From positions 558,001 through 622,000 of the forward strand of contig NC_057377.1 of assembly GCF_016906535.1 (NCBI RefSeq): DNA of 64,000 nt, written 5' to 3'. The notes beneath the pieces were generated by a model. It was not told the origin of the DNA. It did not search any database and worked only from the letters and a program-made list of their open reading frames with translations. This document shows positions 10,423-21,618 of this stretch, in pieces; within the stretch, counting starts at the first letter, position 1; every line of letters starts with the position of its first letter. Source of the stretch: Rhizoctonia solani (Eukaryota > Basidiomycota > Agaricomycetes > Cantharellales > Ceratobasidiaceae). The position numbers and the translations under genes are program-made.

Positions 10423-12796
10423 ATGACCCGTTTCTGGATCGCCGCGCTCGCTGCTTCAGCCGCCGTCTCCAACGCGGTCACCGTCTACAAGCCAGACGAC
10501 CGCGAGGCTCAGCTCACAGCCACAGCCTCTGCCGATGCAGCCACCTACACAGGCTCTGCAGCCTATGACCCCACTGTCCTTAACCCCCCTGCTCCTCCTG
10601 AACAGTTCAACCGAGACTTTGCAGTTCAGGTAAGCTCGAAAATGTCTTTTTCTCCCTTTCAACGTTGGGGCTTACCTAATAACGCTGCAGCTGTCACCGA
10701 CCGAGCCCCAAGGGCTGAGTATCCCTCACAGTGGATCGTATTTTGGATTTTCCATTGAATTGTCGGTTGCAAATCGTGTCATTGGAACCAACTCGTCTGT
10801 CCTCGCCGTTCCTTTCCTTAACCATATCATCAATATTGCCAACCGCGGCGGCAAAGTTCGTATTCGAGTCGGTGGAAATAGTGAGTCTCCAGTACTAGAA
10901 CCAATACGAACGCATCTCATGTTGTTGCAGCCCAGGAACGAGCACTGCTCCGTCCAGAGGGTCTCGAGGGTGGAAAAATCCTCATTAAGACTGGCCAATC
11001 CGCGACGACGACCGATACCCCCCATGTCGAGTTTGCCCCTGAACTCGTCAAGATGTTGGCAAACGTTGCTCAACTGGTTCCTTCCGAAATGTACCTCGTA
11101 AGTCAACATTTACATCTTGGGCAGTGCGCTTTCGGCCTATCCGAATTTCAACTCGAGAGCGCTCCGCAGCAGATGCTAACAGGCACCATTACTCTCGGCA
11201 GGGTCTCAATTTTATGGACATCAACGATGGCATGGCTAATCAGGTTCAATTTGCTGTCTTGGCCGAACAACTGTTGGGCGATAGTCTTCATGGTATTGCA
11301 GTTGGTAACGAACCCGACTTGTACGAGCTCGAGAACCATGGCAAGCGTCCTGCCCCCTATCCCTTTGATCAGTACATGACCGAGTGGGGCAACATGGCCA
11401 ATGCTCTTGCCGCTAATCCTGGCTACACCAACAAAAACATTCTCATGGGTCCTAGCACGTGTTGCAGGAGCAGTAACCCGAACTGGAGTAACGGTACGCC
11501 CGCGTGATAGTATTGGTGTGAACCAGCCACTAACGTGATGAACAGAGGGTCTTGCCGGCGCCGGATATTTGCAACGCTTCGCCAACGAGCTCAAGGTTGT
11601 CACTGTCCAGCGTTATCCGAACAACAACTGTGGTACCGGTGAAATTCGTGTTCCTCAGGAGATTTACGGCAACTACCTCTCGCACCAACTGCTTTCCCAG
11701 CATGCTTCTGAGTATGCCGAATTCTCCAGTACGTCACTCCCTCTTCCCTCTATCAATCAAATCATTAACTCGTTTCGCAGACATTGTTCAAGCCGCTGGC
11801 AAACCTCTCTACATGCTCGAAACCAACACTGCCGCGTGCGGTGGTTTCCCTGGTATCTCTGATTCATTCGGTGCAGGCCTCTGGGGCGTCGACTGGGCAC
11901 TCAAACTCGCGACCTACAACTTTTCCACCACCCTTTTCCACGTCGGTGGTCAAGGCGACTACTACAACCCCTTTACTCCTCCCCCCACCAACCAGTCGAC
12001 GTTCCGCCAATGGACGACCGGCTCGGTGTACTACTCCACCTTGATCGTCACCGAGTTGTTTGGAAAGAGCGGAAAGAGCCGTATCATGGATCTCAACGCC
12101 AACAACAACGAGAACTTGACTCCCGGTTACGTCGTCTATGAGGACGGTGCCCCTACCAAGGTCTTGTTGATCAACTATGTCGATGATGCTTCTGGCCAGC
12201 ACGACGCGACTGCTCGTATCCAGATTGGAGGTGCAGACGGTGCTGCCGCGTCCCCTCTCACCCAGGTCCGCGTCAAGTACTTTTCGGCGCCGAGTGTAAG
12301 CTTCAAGGGCAACATGACGTAAGTTCTTCCCGCCTTGCAAATACAGAACGTCTATTCACGCTTTTGGTTGATTCTTTTTCTCAGATGGGCCGGTCAAACT
12401 CTCGGAAACCACTTTGAATCCGACGGTCGCCTGCAAGGAACCGAAGTCATCGAGACCATCCAGTGCCAGAACAACCAATGCGCCATCCCACTCAAGGCGC
12501 CCTCGTTGGCACTCGTCTTCCTCACCGATGCAGCGCTCGCCAACTCGTCCCCTGCCGAGTCGGCAACAACCAGCTTCGAGACCTCGGTCTTGACCCGCGT
12601 CCGACACACTGCGACGATCGACCAGGCGGTGCTCACGACGAGCAATGGACGCGGTGGGAGCATGGGTAACCATCTCGGAAGCACCAGTTTCGGAAGTGTG
12701 GGTAACGGTGTGATTGGAGGGTTCCGTGCTCCCGGTGTGGGTGTCTTGGTTGGACTGGTCGTCGGTGCTGCGGCCGTCATGGGCCTCAGGTGGTAA
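10423..12796 (+). CDS. GH79 family glycoside hydrolase (beta-glucuronidase-like), probably GPI-anchored
   Basis: Seven exons: 10423-10629, 10691-10880, 10931-11097, 11202-11493, 11546-11728, 11781-12318 and 12385-12796. They total 1989 nt, or 662 aa. The N-terminus (MTRFWIAALAASAAVSNAV) is a signal peptide. The barrel includes SGSYFGFSIEL, VRIRVGGN, GIAVGNEPDL with the likely acid/base Glu225, and YMLETNTAACGG with the likely nucleophile Glu360. A beta-sandwich C-terminal domain of the GH79 type follows (TPGYVVYEDGAPTKVLLINY). The tail is Ser/Gly-rich and ends in a hydrophobic stretch, GVGVLVGLVVGAAAVMGL, a typical GPI-attachment signal. Known fungal members act on glucuronosyl or 4-O-methyl-glucuronosyl groups of arabinogalactan proteins; substrate here is inferred. 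It lies next to the arabinanase on the same strand, which suits joint use on plant pectin and arabinogalactan. Confidence 0.88.
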
Positions 12797-13759
12797 TTTC
12801 CCTCGTACTTTCAACGTACATTGAATTACCTCCCCTCCCCCGCTTTCTTGGCTCTTTGACTTGACGCACTTGAAACGAAAAGCCAGGGCTGGACTGACTT
12901 GCTCGAGTTGGACAATGAAATATTGCTTGGTTTGGGATACAGACGATTTTCCGCCTCTCTTCAAAAAAACATTATACCATTTTAGTAGCTCTCTCTAGAA
13001 CTTTTTTTTTTTTTTTCGCGCGTTTTGGGTTTCTTGAACGCTCGCGTTGCACTCGTTTTGTCTTGTTGCTCTGTTTTTGTCGTTTAAAATTTATTGAGAT
13101 TTTGGTTGTTGAATAAGTTGTGTGGGACCTTGAGCTTGTGTTTTGGGATGTGTGTGAGACGGGCGATGGTGAAAAGGCTCTTGTGGGGCTCTGATTAACT
13201 TGAGGGCTGTCTCTTGTGAGATTCGAATATACTGCTTGTTCCTGCCCGAAACTCGATGGATTTGGCTCCTCGTTAGCTCTGGAAGCATTCCCATACGAGC
13301 ATCAAATCTGCATAAATCCTGGCACTCGTGGGGGTAGGAAAAGCACGATCAAGGTTGTGCTTTAGTGGTAACGTTGAAACTCATGTAACGCTTCGGGGCC
13401 ACTATTAGTATTTTCTCGCTTATGAGTTCCTTGCACGCATATACTCATGTTTCACATTGAGTTTATTTAATTTTACCTATTATTAATTATGCAACGTGTA
13501 TCTGATGCTGCCTAGACTTGGTCAAAAACTCACCAAAGTCACTTTAATCCCAGACCGGCGTCGGCCTCGACGATGCATAGCATGATACGGCCGAGTTAGT
13601 CAGTCACGAACTTAACTTGTGAGCTGGACATTCACACGATACGTAGCCGGGACTCAAATGATCAACATTATTTAGAAGATATTACATCAACCTATACCAA
13701 CTCATTCGACTCTGTTCTACAATCGTAATCTCGCGGATATACACGACCCCACAAGGCTA
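12797..13759. other. convergent intergenic spacer
   Basis: This lies between the 3' ends of the GH79 gene and the minus-strand P450. It contains a homopolymer T tract at about 13004-13016 and generally T-rich sequence that fits 3' UTR and polyadenylation. No gene is supported; minus-strand frames overlapping 12356..12964 are shadows of the GH79 exon. Confidence 0.5.
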
Positions 13760-15861
13760 TCAGACTCGTCGCTTGATAGAGACTTCGCAACGAGTTGCAT
13801 TCCTAACAAATCCTTCAGAATTTTCAAGCTAGTAAATTTCTTTCAGCCAGTGACATTTGGGACTTTGGGATAAAAGAGCAAGTACCTTGGTGGTAGGACT
13901 GGCCAACTCGATGTCATACCGACGGAAGAAAGTAGAAGAAATTAATAAAAGATTAAGATTCGCCAAGTTGCGACCAATACAACCCCTTCGGAAAGTCAAG
14001 TGCAGAGTTAGTAAATTACGGGTTATGTAGGGCGGACCAGTAGCTTACCGAGGCCCGGTCGAGTACGCCGCAAAGTACTTGTTCAAAGACGATGCCCCTT
14101 CCTCTAGCCACCGTTCTGGTCTGAATGTGTCTGGGTCGGGGCCCCATACACTTGACTTGTTGGTGCAGTACGACGGTACGCTGACGACGCTTCCTGCGTT
14201 GAATGTCTGACCAGCAAAGGTCAGCGTCTTGCCTTCCGGGACGACTCGTGGGAGTCCGGAGCCCACTGTGGAGTAGAGTCGCAGAGTTTCCTTCACACAT
14301 GCGGTGAGATAGGGCAGGTTCTTCACCTGTTCGAAGCTAGGGATTATGTGATTCAGCTGATCCTCCTCGAGGCCATTTGCCTCTGCCGAGTCCACGTCAA
14401 TCGAGTCAAGCTCTTGCTGAAGTTTCTTCTTGATGTTGGGGTTTGAAGCAATGTAGTAGGACATAGCACTTAGGGTGCTACACATGCGTCGGGTCAGATT
14501 CAGATTAAATGAATACGAATCAAAGGTGTAGCTCACTTGGAGGTCGTGTCGCTCCCTGCGATAAGTGTTATCGTGGCTTCGGCTTCAATTTCTGAACTCG
14601 CCAACGGGGATCCATCGGCATTTTTAACCTCGAACAGCTTGTCCAACAGATCAACCCCTTGTTTGTTTGCTTCGTCTTTGTCTTTTTCTGCTTTAGTTCT
14701 AGCATTAAGTGTTGTCCGTATGATTTTTATCAGGTTCACTGTGTTCATCCGGGTGGAGAGGGACCATGGAGCCCAGAAAAGCAAATTTTGGATCCAAGTG
14801 CTATAGGATCCAAGGGTCATTGCATTCGTCACTGCATGTGCCATAACACGAATAGGAGCTATGTCTTGAAGGTTCGTTTCGGAGCTGAGAGACAAGAGAT
14901 CGGGGACCGAATCCTTCTGTGCCTCAATCATACCAAACGGAACTCCGAGGGCCAAGTCACTGATGAGATCAAAAGCAATATAGGAGAATTCTGTTGAATT
15001 AACTTGTGAACAATGTAGCAACAAAATATTTACGGTATACTTACGCGAACAGCTGTCAAGGACTGCACGGCCATCTTGAACCGCCCAATTAAATCCAGGA
15101 GTATCGACGATGGCTGCTGCACATCGCATGTCCAGCTGGTTGCAAAATTTCTGAATGTGCACCCGTACCCGAGGTTCAAAAGCTCCAACATTCTGAGGAC
15201 TGTAGATGTTTGCGATACGCTTGCGCTTTACTAACATGATTGTTAATTATAAGTAATCAGCTAAGGAGTCTATATGAGCATTGCCTACTGGTATGCATAG
15301 TTTTATCTCTAACGCTAAGTAAGTTTGCGTCACGCGAAGAGCGAGCGAAAGCATCATAAAATTCAGACTTGAGTAGGCCGCTCGTGTGCCCGTATACTTC
15401 CTATTGAGCAACAATTTAGATATTCCATGCACGTAATATCTATAAAATTGAGTATTCAACATACCTCCAGAGCGTCCGGGTCGGAGATGCTGATGTGATC
15501 GGGTCCCACTCTCACAAACTTCCCTACGGTCCAAGGTTACTCTCCCATATGCATGAGCTGGACATGATGGACTGCCCGACTCACCGTATTTCTCATGCAA
15601 TTGGAGAATATTCTGGTAGTGACGGCCAGAGCTAGCACTTCTTGCAAGCCATGAGCCACTAAGAGATGCGAACCACGGTCCAGAAAACCGGCATCGGTAG
15701 TCATGGGGGTCTAGCACATAGGGAACAACATAGTATGCCGTCTATGCATCCATGTCAGACTGGTCGAGTGCTCTATGGGGCAAAGCCTAAATACGTACCA
15801 GAAGAACTCCTGCAGCGGCACAGTAGTGACCATAGGAATAATGAGTGGTCTCAGTGAACAT
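13760..15861 (-). CDS. cytochrome P450 monooxygenase
   Basis: Nine exons: 15861-15799, 15741-15585, 15523-15465, 15400-15289, 15230-15045, 14990-14537, 14477-14049, 13985-13886 and 13828-13760. They total 1629 nt, or 542 aa, with all phases consistent. The N-terminal hydrophobic segment (CAAAGVLLTAYYVVPYVL) anchors it in the endoplasmic reticulum. Motifs in order are the C-helix area GKFVRVGPDHISISD, I-helix AGSDTT, K-helix KETLR, FRPERW, and the heme loop YSTGPRGCIGRNLA with the heme-ligand Cys at about residue 489. The heme loop has Tyr where Phe is usual. It is a class II microsomal oxygenase needing a P450 reductase. The substrate cannot be told from sequence, and no biosynthetic cluster is visible around it. 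The start codon was chosen by splicing consistency and the membrane anchor. Confidence 0.9.
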
Positions 15862-17338
15862 GGCGGTATGTGGACTGCAATTCTCTCTTGGTGCATTCTT
15901 TTATACGTTCGCACAAACATTTTGTTCGAATACCTAAACCTGTGTAAGAGCTTTTTGCGCTTCATGATACATTAAGATAGGCTGAATTAACATTCTAGAA
16001 GGAGATGCATCATGGGTTCTCACAGATGTGACTAAGAAACAATCCGTCAACTCGAGTGTTTTGTGGAGGGAAGCGATGAGGCCCTGATCTGCGGAAAGCT
16101 TCACACCCATATTCCACTACCAATGTCTTGTAAAATTAGGGATGTATTGTTTCACTTTTTTGTTGTTGTCATTATTACTTTGGTAAAGATATAGGAATGT
16201 CTTATTGTTAAACGCCTGAGCAAAGGTTACTAGGCGCATATGCGTAAGTAGACAGTAGCTATTGGTGTTCTGCCCCGGGTATCCCAACCCGAGCTTAGTA
16301 ACTTAAAGGAACTCCGGATGGTCTTGACCGGACGTAAAACCTTATTTCGCTTGTTATTATGTCCACGTCCTTTCAGGCTTGAGGATCGTAGCCGAGAGTT
16401 CTCTTCCCCGCTCTTTACATCAACTCAGTCAAAGCCGCATCGGTGTAGGCCATGCCCGATAATGAAGTAGCGGCACAAACTCCTGTCCGTAGCATTTCAT
16501 TATTGGCCCAATCTGCTTTCATTCCCGCTGATCTCTCGGGCTCTCTGAAGATAAATGGCTGAATTGGGGGAATCGGAAACGCTGATGGGGGTCCTGGAGG
16601 TGACCGCTATGTCACTCACCATAGCCCCCGATGTTTTTGGTGGAGTTGTTGCGCAGGGCTGCTCACTCAAAACATAATGAGCATATGGCAATACGATCAT
16701 GAAAGATTTGGATAGGCGTGTCGCCTCTATCGTATTTACACAGACATCCAGCTCCTGGTTGGTCAACTCAACGCGTTGGTTTTTCACTTCTGCTTCACAC
16801 AATCATTTACCATGCCTCGAACACGATCTCGTTTGAAAGCTATTGCATAAGTACGAACGAACATATGTAGTCGTTAAAGGAGTGAGGTAGGCCTATTTGA
16901 CCAGTTTGGAGTATGCGGAGCTGCTAAAAGGAGCACACAGCAAAAGCAGCGCACGCGCTTACGAGATTGTGGCTCAGACATCGTGACCATTAGCCACATA
17001 CTTGCCCTGCCCGCCAATAATCACTCAAGTTCGCTCTCGATTTGGCGCATTAAGCTAGTGATCCTACAGTGTACCCCACGCATTTTGAAAACACGTGCAA
17101 TTGGCATCCTATTTAAATCAACTCAATCAGTCCATCCAACCACCTGCGCGCGCGCAAGTCATGAATTAATCCTTCATAGTCCACTACATGAAGAGAAGAA
17201 AGCATATCGAGCGTAACAATAACTCATATAAGCAACTAGGTCGTAATTAAGAAAGACAAAAAAGGAAAAAGAAAACTAAGGCCGAACTTGACCGGTTCGA
17301 GTCGAAAGCGAATGCATAATCGTCCATGGGCCGGCTAG
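15862..17338. other. intergenic region
   Basis: A 100-codon minus-strand frame at 16500..16802 starts with TTG and ends in a donor-like ATG|GTGAGT. It could be an exon of an unknown gene, but no family was recognised. Other frames (16983..17216) look random. The promoter of the P450 is expected just above 15861. Confidence 0.35.
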
Positions 17339-19829
17339 TCACCTATTCCCCCAACCACTGAATATCCCGACCGCAAACGATGACGCCGGCTTAGGAGTGG
17401 TCAGTGCTGCCTTTTCGGCCAGAGCGCTAGGCGAGTCCTCGTCGATGCTCTCGGCCAAGTCGGTTACACTCTCCGTCGCCTTGCTCTCGGTCGATTCGTC
17501 AATCTCGCCTTCGCCGTCGGTGTACTGCTGGAGCTCGTCAACGTCGAGTACGCGTATGGGTTTCTTGATGGGTTCTTTCTCCTCGGGTATGGGCGGTTTG
17601 GCCTCCAGCGCTTCCTTGGCGTCCTTCATCAATTTGTCCAGTAGACCACGCACTCGGTCGAATGTCTCGTCCGCCTGAGTCTGAGTCACGTCGTTGTCGT
17701 CCGAATCTTCCTCGTCATCCTCGTCAAAGCTATCCCTGGCCTCCAGTGGATCATTCTGCTCCAATGCAAGATACGTCGACGGCGGGAGCACCAACCGACT
17801 CTCTCGGAGTTTACGACGAAGCTCCCGAATCTCCTTGGCCTGTCGAGATTTGGTAGACTCTAGCGTGGCGTTGATTGCCAACCTAGATCAACGAAGATGA
17901 ATTCTCCCGAGATTGACGTTTATCCATAAACAGCAGACTTACAATGACTTGTTCGATATTTCTAAATCGGCAATCTTGCGATTGGACCGTGCCTCCTCAC
18001 GTTGATCCTGTTCGGCGTCGTCCGCCTCGAACATGTCAATACCACTATCGTCCATATCGATACCTTCCTCATCGGGCGGTTCGAGTCCTCCCGCGTGACC
18101 CAGCTTCGATGGGACCGCAGTTAGCTTGGCCCGGAAGCCCGAGTCCATAGGGGTTCGAGCTCGGTCGATGCTGGTTGCGGGCGCCGAACTATCCGACCCG
18201 CTCGAGGAAGTGGTTCGTGAAGCCGAGCTTGTCGAAGAGAGACTCGAAATGGGAGGTGATCTCATTCCGGGAGGAATCAAGAGATTGGCTCCAGGAACGA
18301 TCAGGCCCAAACCCGCCCCGGGCCGAATCAGAGGTGGAGAGAGAATCCTGGACGCCGACGTTACTCTGACAGACGATGCTCTGCTCAGTGTCGATGTTGC
18401 TAGTCCGGAGAGTGCAGATCCTGCGGATATAGAGCCTGACCGTTGCCGAGGGACTGCTAGTTGCTCTGGCCGAACGCGGGGCGTTGCTTTCGCCGCTGGG
18501 TTGACTGGAGGCGTCGTAGCAGTAAGCTTGGCTTTAATACGAATTCCCATAGGGCTATCCATGGACGTGGAGATCACATTGTCACTGAGTACTGGTAGTG
18601 TGTCGTTCATGTGAGGCTCCTCTGTGCTCTCGTGGACTTCAGCAACGACCGTTGCACTGGATGTTCGAGGCCGAACAGACACAGGCCGAGTCGTAGGCCC
18701 AACTCGAGTCTGGACGTGGGTAGGAGTGACGGGTGCGCTCATTGTAGCATGCTTGGGGTCTTGGGCGGAAAGTGACTCGCGAGGGATGGCAGAAGGTGGA
18801 GCAGACATATCAGTCCATTCAGGAGAAGAGTCTTGAGGATCCAGTTGATTATCATTCAGTATAGGTAACGATGGCGATGATGCTGATGCTGATGCTAATG
18901 TAGGGTATGTTGAACTTGGAGGAGATGCAGATGCAGATGGAAGCACGGAAGGATGAGTCAAGGTGATCGAGGAAAGTGATGAAAGGAGCTTGTGCTTGGC
19001 TCTGGTATGGTCACCCGGCGAAGCGGATGGCTCTCCACCACCAGAAACAACTGACGAAGAAGCCGATGCCGATACTACACGACGATGGGAGGTAGAACTG
19101 TGGGCCTCGAATAGGGATGATCGGGTGGGGGATGCTGCACGCCGAGGAAGAGTGAGTGGTGAGGCCCGGACTGGTGATGCATTCCGCTTGGCAGAAGGTG
19201 CGGGTGGAGGCTGAGAGCGCCTAGAAGGAGCAGGTTTGGATGGTGCGCTCTTTGCAAGCTGTGGACTGGTAGCTTTGACAGCGGGCCGCGTTGTTCGTGT
19301 TCCTGGGGTTGTTCCACCACGACCGGTTGGCTCGGGAGATCCAATCCTAGGAACAGTGCGTAGTTGCGGAGACATTGCTCTCTTTGCTACAGATCCAGCA
19401 GGTGTAGTAGGTCGTCCAAGCGAGGGTTTGGAGGGAGTACCAATAATCGAAGTTGGACGTTCGCGAGTACTACGACCAACAGTACTCGAGGAAGGAGTTC
19501 TTCTTACAGTGGCATTCTGGCCTGTTGGTTTGGCAGGAGGCTTCAGAGACGCCGTGGTTGAAGTGGAGGTGAGCTTGGCCTTGGGCCGAATAGGTGCAGT
19601 GGCAGTGGCAGCAGCAGGGGCAGGTGATGTCGAGTCATTGGTATCGGGTAAAGGCCGAGTGACGACAGGTGAAGCGGCACGAGACTCGGGCTGTGAACTT
19701 GCAGGAGTATGAATCGAAGATAGTTCCACTTTTGCAGTAATCTGAGTCTCGTCGTTAACTGGAGCGCTGGCGGATCATCCGTGATCGAGCGCGATTTCGA
19801 GTACTAACCTTACGTCCATTCGTCTCCAT
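17339..19829 (-). CDS. large disordered Ser/Thr/Pro-rich protein with C-terminal coiled coil
   Basis: Three exons: 19829-19814, 19758-17943 and 17882-17339. They total 2376 nt, or 791 aa. The first exon has only 16 nt and uses a GTAAGG donor; this start restores an ATG ahead of a frame that otherwise lacks one. Residues about 1-590 are low-complexity Ser/Pro/Ala/Thr/Arg, including repeated RAASP-like and SASASP stretches. An acidic patch follows (DMDDSGIDMFEADDAEQD). Residues about 595-650 form a coiled coil spanning the intron (KIADLEISNKSL, then EIRELRRKLRES). A second acidic region and a disordered tail close the protein. No enzyme domain or membrane segment was seen. The composition suggests a scaffold or cytoskeleton/microtubule-linked protein, but this is inference and I do not recognise the family. 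Confidence 0.7.
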
Positions 19830-20461
19830 AGTGGTTCATGTACACGCCTCCGTCAGCTCCCTTGCATAAAAACTGTGAAAAACAAAGGCCGGGCACTGGG
19901 TGTCGTGAATGTGTGTGGTATATTGACAGACGTGGTTGAGCCTTGGCTGGACATGTTATTTGCTGCTGTTGATACTGGACCCTGTCGTAAGCTCTCAACT
20001 AGATCATTTCGTTTCGGTGCGGCCTTCCGGACTAGGCGAAAACACCCAGTTACCTCAGCAGCCTCGTGTTCCAAACCCAGGTTGATTTAGCTTGTCCGGG
20101 ATGAGTGCTGAGTGGGGGGATGCGATCCCTTGCGTTTGACGTCATGATCTGGAGTACAAGGTTTCAAGGCCATGTAGTTCGGGCAGCATGCATGTAGATT
20201 CGTTGACCGTGTTCGCTGGGGACTTTCAAACACGTGGATCTTCTATTCGAGTTGGTCGCAATCCAACCGTGATGCCACGAGGTTTTTTGCTATGAGCATT
20301 GGACTTGGTTGTCACACGGCTTGTACGGTACGGGTGAATAAAATATACAATTTCAGAGCATAATAAAAATACAATTGGTATATATCCAGCGGCCAGATTC
20401 CTATATAGAATTACTCACAGCTCGCAAAGCACACGCAAATCTCACAGCTCCCCGCTCCTAA
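19830..20461. other. intergenic region
   Basis: The stretch holds the promoter of the disordered-protein gene and the 3' UTR of the next minus-strand gene. Small frames at 19853..20090 on both strands have no recognised content. Confidence 0.4.
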
Positions 20462-21322
20462 TTAAACTCCGATCTTTTTCCTCGCGCTCGCAGCCTTTTG
20501 CGCTTCTTCCTCGGCCTTGGCCATTTCTTTACTGATCTGCGCCTCCCTTTCGGCAAGCTTCGCGTCCATCCCGAGCACAAGCATCCGAACCGCCTCCAAA
20601 TGCTCGTTAATCTCAGCATTACTCGGCGCACTACTCGTCTCCTCAGATGGCCCTTGAGGCGGAGGAGATTGCCTCACGTTGGCCGATACGCCGGCCGAGA
20701 CTGGAAGCGCGCGGGATATCGATGGCGACGAGGTCGGCATGCTGAGGTGAGCCTGTAGTCACAGTTCAATAAGTCGTCAAGAAAACAAGGTACCGACAAG
20801 TGGGACACGCACTGGCCAGTCATCGCCGTAGATTTTTGTCAGCTCGGCTTCCATCATCTTCTCCCTTCGTTTGGATTTATCTAGTTCAGCCATGCATCTT
20901 TCATTCTCCCTTTGCGTTCCTATATCATCGAAACGTTAGGACAGATGCTTTGGTAACTTATCGTAGATCGCACCTTGTAAAATCAACTCCAAGTTTTGGT
21001 ATTCCTTTTGAAGAGCTTGAACTTGCTCCAATGGAGGTCGAGAATTTACCACCTGGGTGAGCGTTACGATCTGATCTTTGAGCTGCAAACAAGGTCAGAC
21101 TTGACTATAAAATCCAACAGAACATAAAACCATTCAATATACCTTTGCAATCTCTCGATCTCTCTCACCAATCGCCGTTCGCGACTGCACAATATCATTA
21201 ATATTCACCGAGCTTTCGTCCAAATAAGCCGTAACGTCGTCGGTACTACTCGTCACAGTCGCATTCGCAAGATGAGTTTGAGAACGATTCACGCTAGGTC
21301 GTATGGAATTCGAGCGACGCAT
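20462..21322 (-). CDS. small coiled-coil protein of unknown function
   Basis: Four exons: 21322-21143, 21082-20974, 20919-20813 and 20752-20462. They total 687 nt, or 228 aa, with 54-60-nt introns. The N-terminal 60 residues are Ser/Thr-rich. Residues about 50-130 form a long coiled coil (GERDREIAKLKDQIVTLTQ and QRENERCMAELDKSKRREKM), followed by a Ser/Pro linker. A second helix near the C-terminus (NEHLEAVRMLVLGMDAKLA, then EAQISKEMAKAEEEAQKA) ends in a basic tail, ARKKIGV. No catalytic motif is visible. The arrangement suggests an adaptor or structural protein, perhaps of the cytoskeleton or kinetochore, but nothing in the sequence proves this. The ATG is the first in the frame that lies close to the conserved-looking helix; a longer upstream start (at 21439) is non-ATG. 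Confidence 0.72.
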
Positions 21323-21618
21323 TTTAGTTTCAAAGACCTGGTATACAAGGTTTTTTGAAGATGTTTCTCTTCCGCAACCGCGGTGGTGGTTTAGGCTTGG
21401 CGCCTGGCCGCGGGCGTTGCCAATTATCTCCACAGACACAAGCAGATACTTACAGCGCGGTCACGTGTAATCTGCCTTTTTCGGACACCTCTTAACGCGT
21501 ACGGGCATCTTGCCATCATATTCGGCACACGAATTTCGACACAAATGTACACACAGTCCAAACATATATTACACACAGAAAGCTACAGATCCATAAGACA
21601 AGTACCGGGCAAACAGTC
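21323..21618. other. spacer and 3' UTR of P450 copy A
   Basis: The segment from about 21574 is almost identical to the matching region beside copy B (from about 25943), so the duplicated or converted unit includes part of the 3' UTR. Confidence 0.6.

Noticed and set aside
12356..12964. 202-codon minus-strand frame
   Set aside because: It is a shadow of the last GH79 exon, whose plus-strand frame has clear domain and tail features.
13004..13017. poly-T tract as a pol III terminator
   Set aside because: No tRNA or other pol III gene lies upstream; it fits the 3' region of the GH79 gene.
16500..16802. 100-codon minus-strand open frame
   Set aside because: It starts with TTG, shows no recognised domain and no partner exon; kept only as a note in the intergenic entry.
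18126..19712. several long plus-strand frames opposite the disordered-protein gene
   Set aside because: They mirror the Ser/Pro-rich codons of the minus-strand gene and have no ATG-led, domain-like content.
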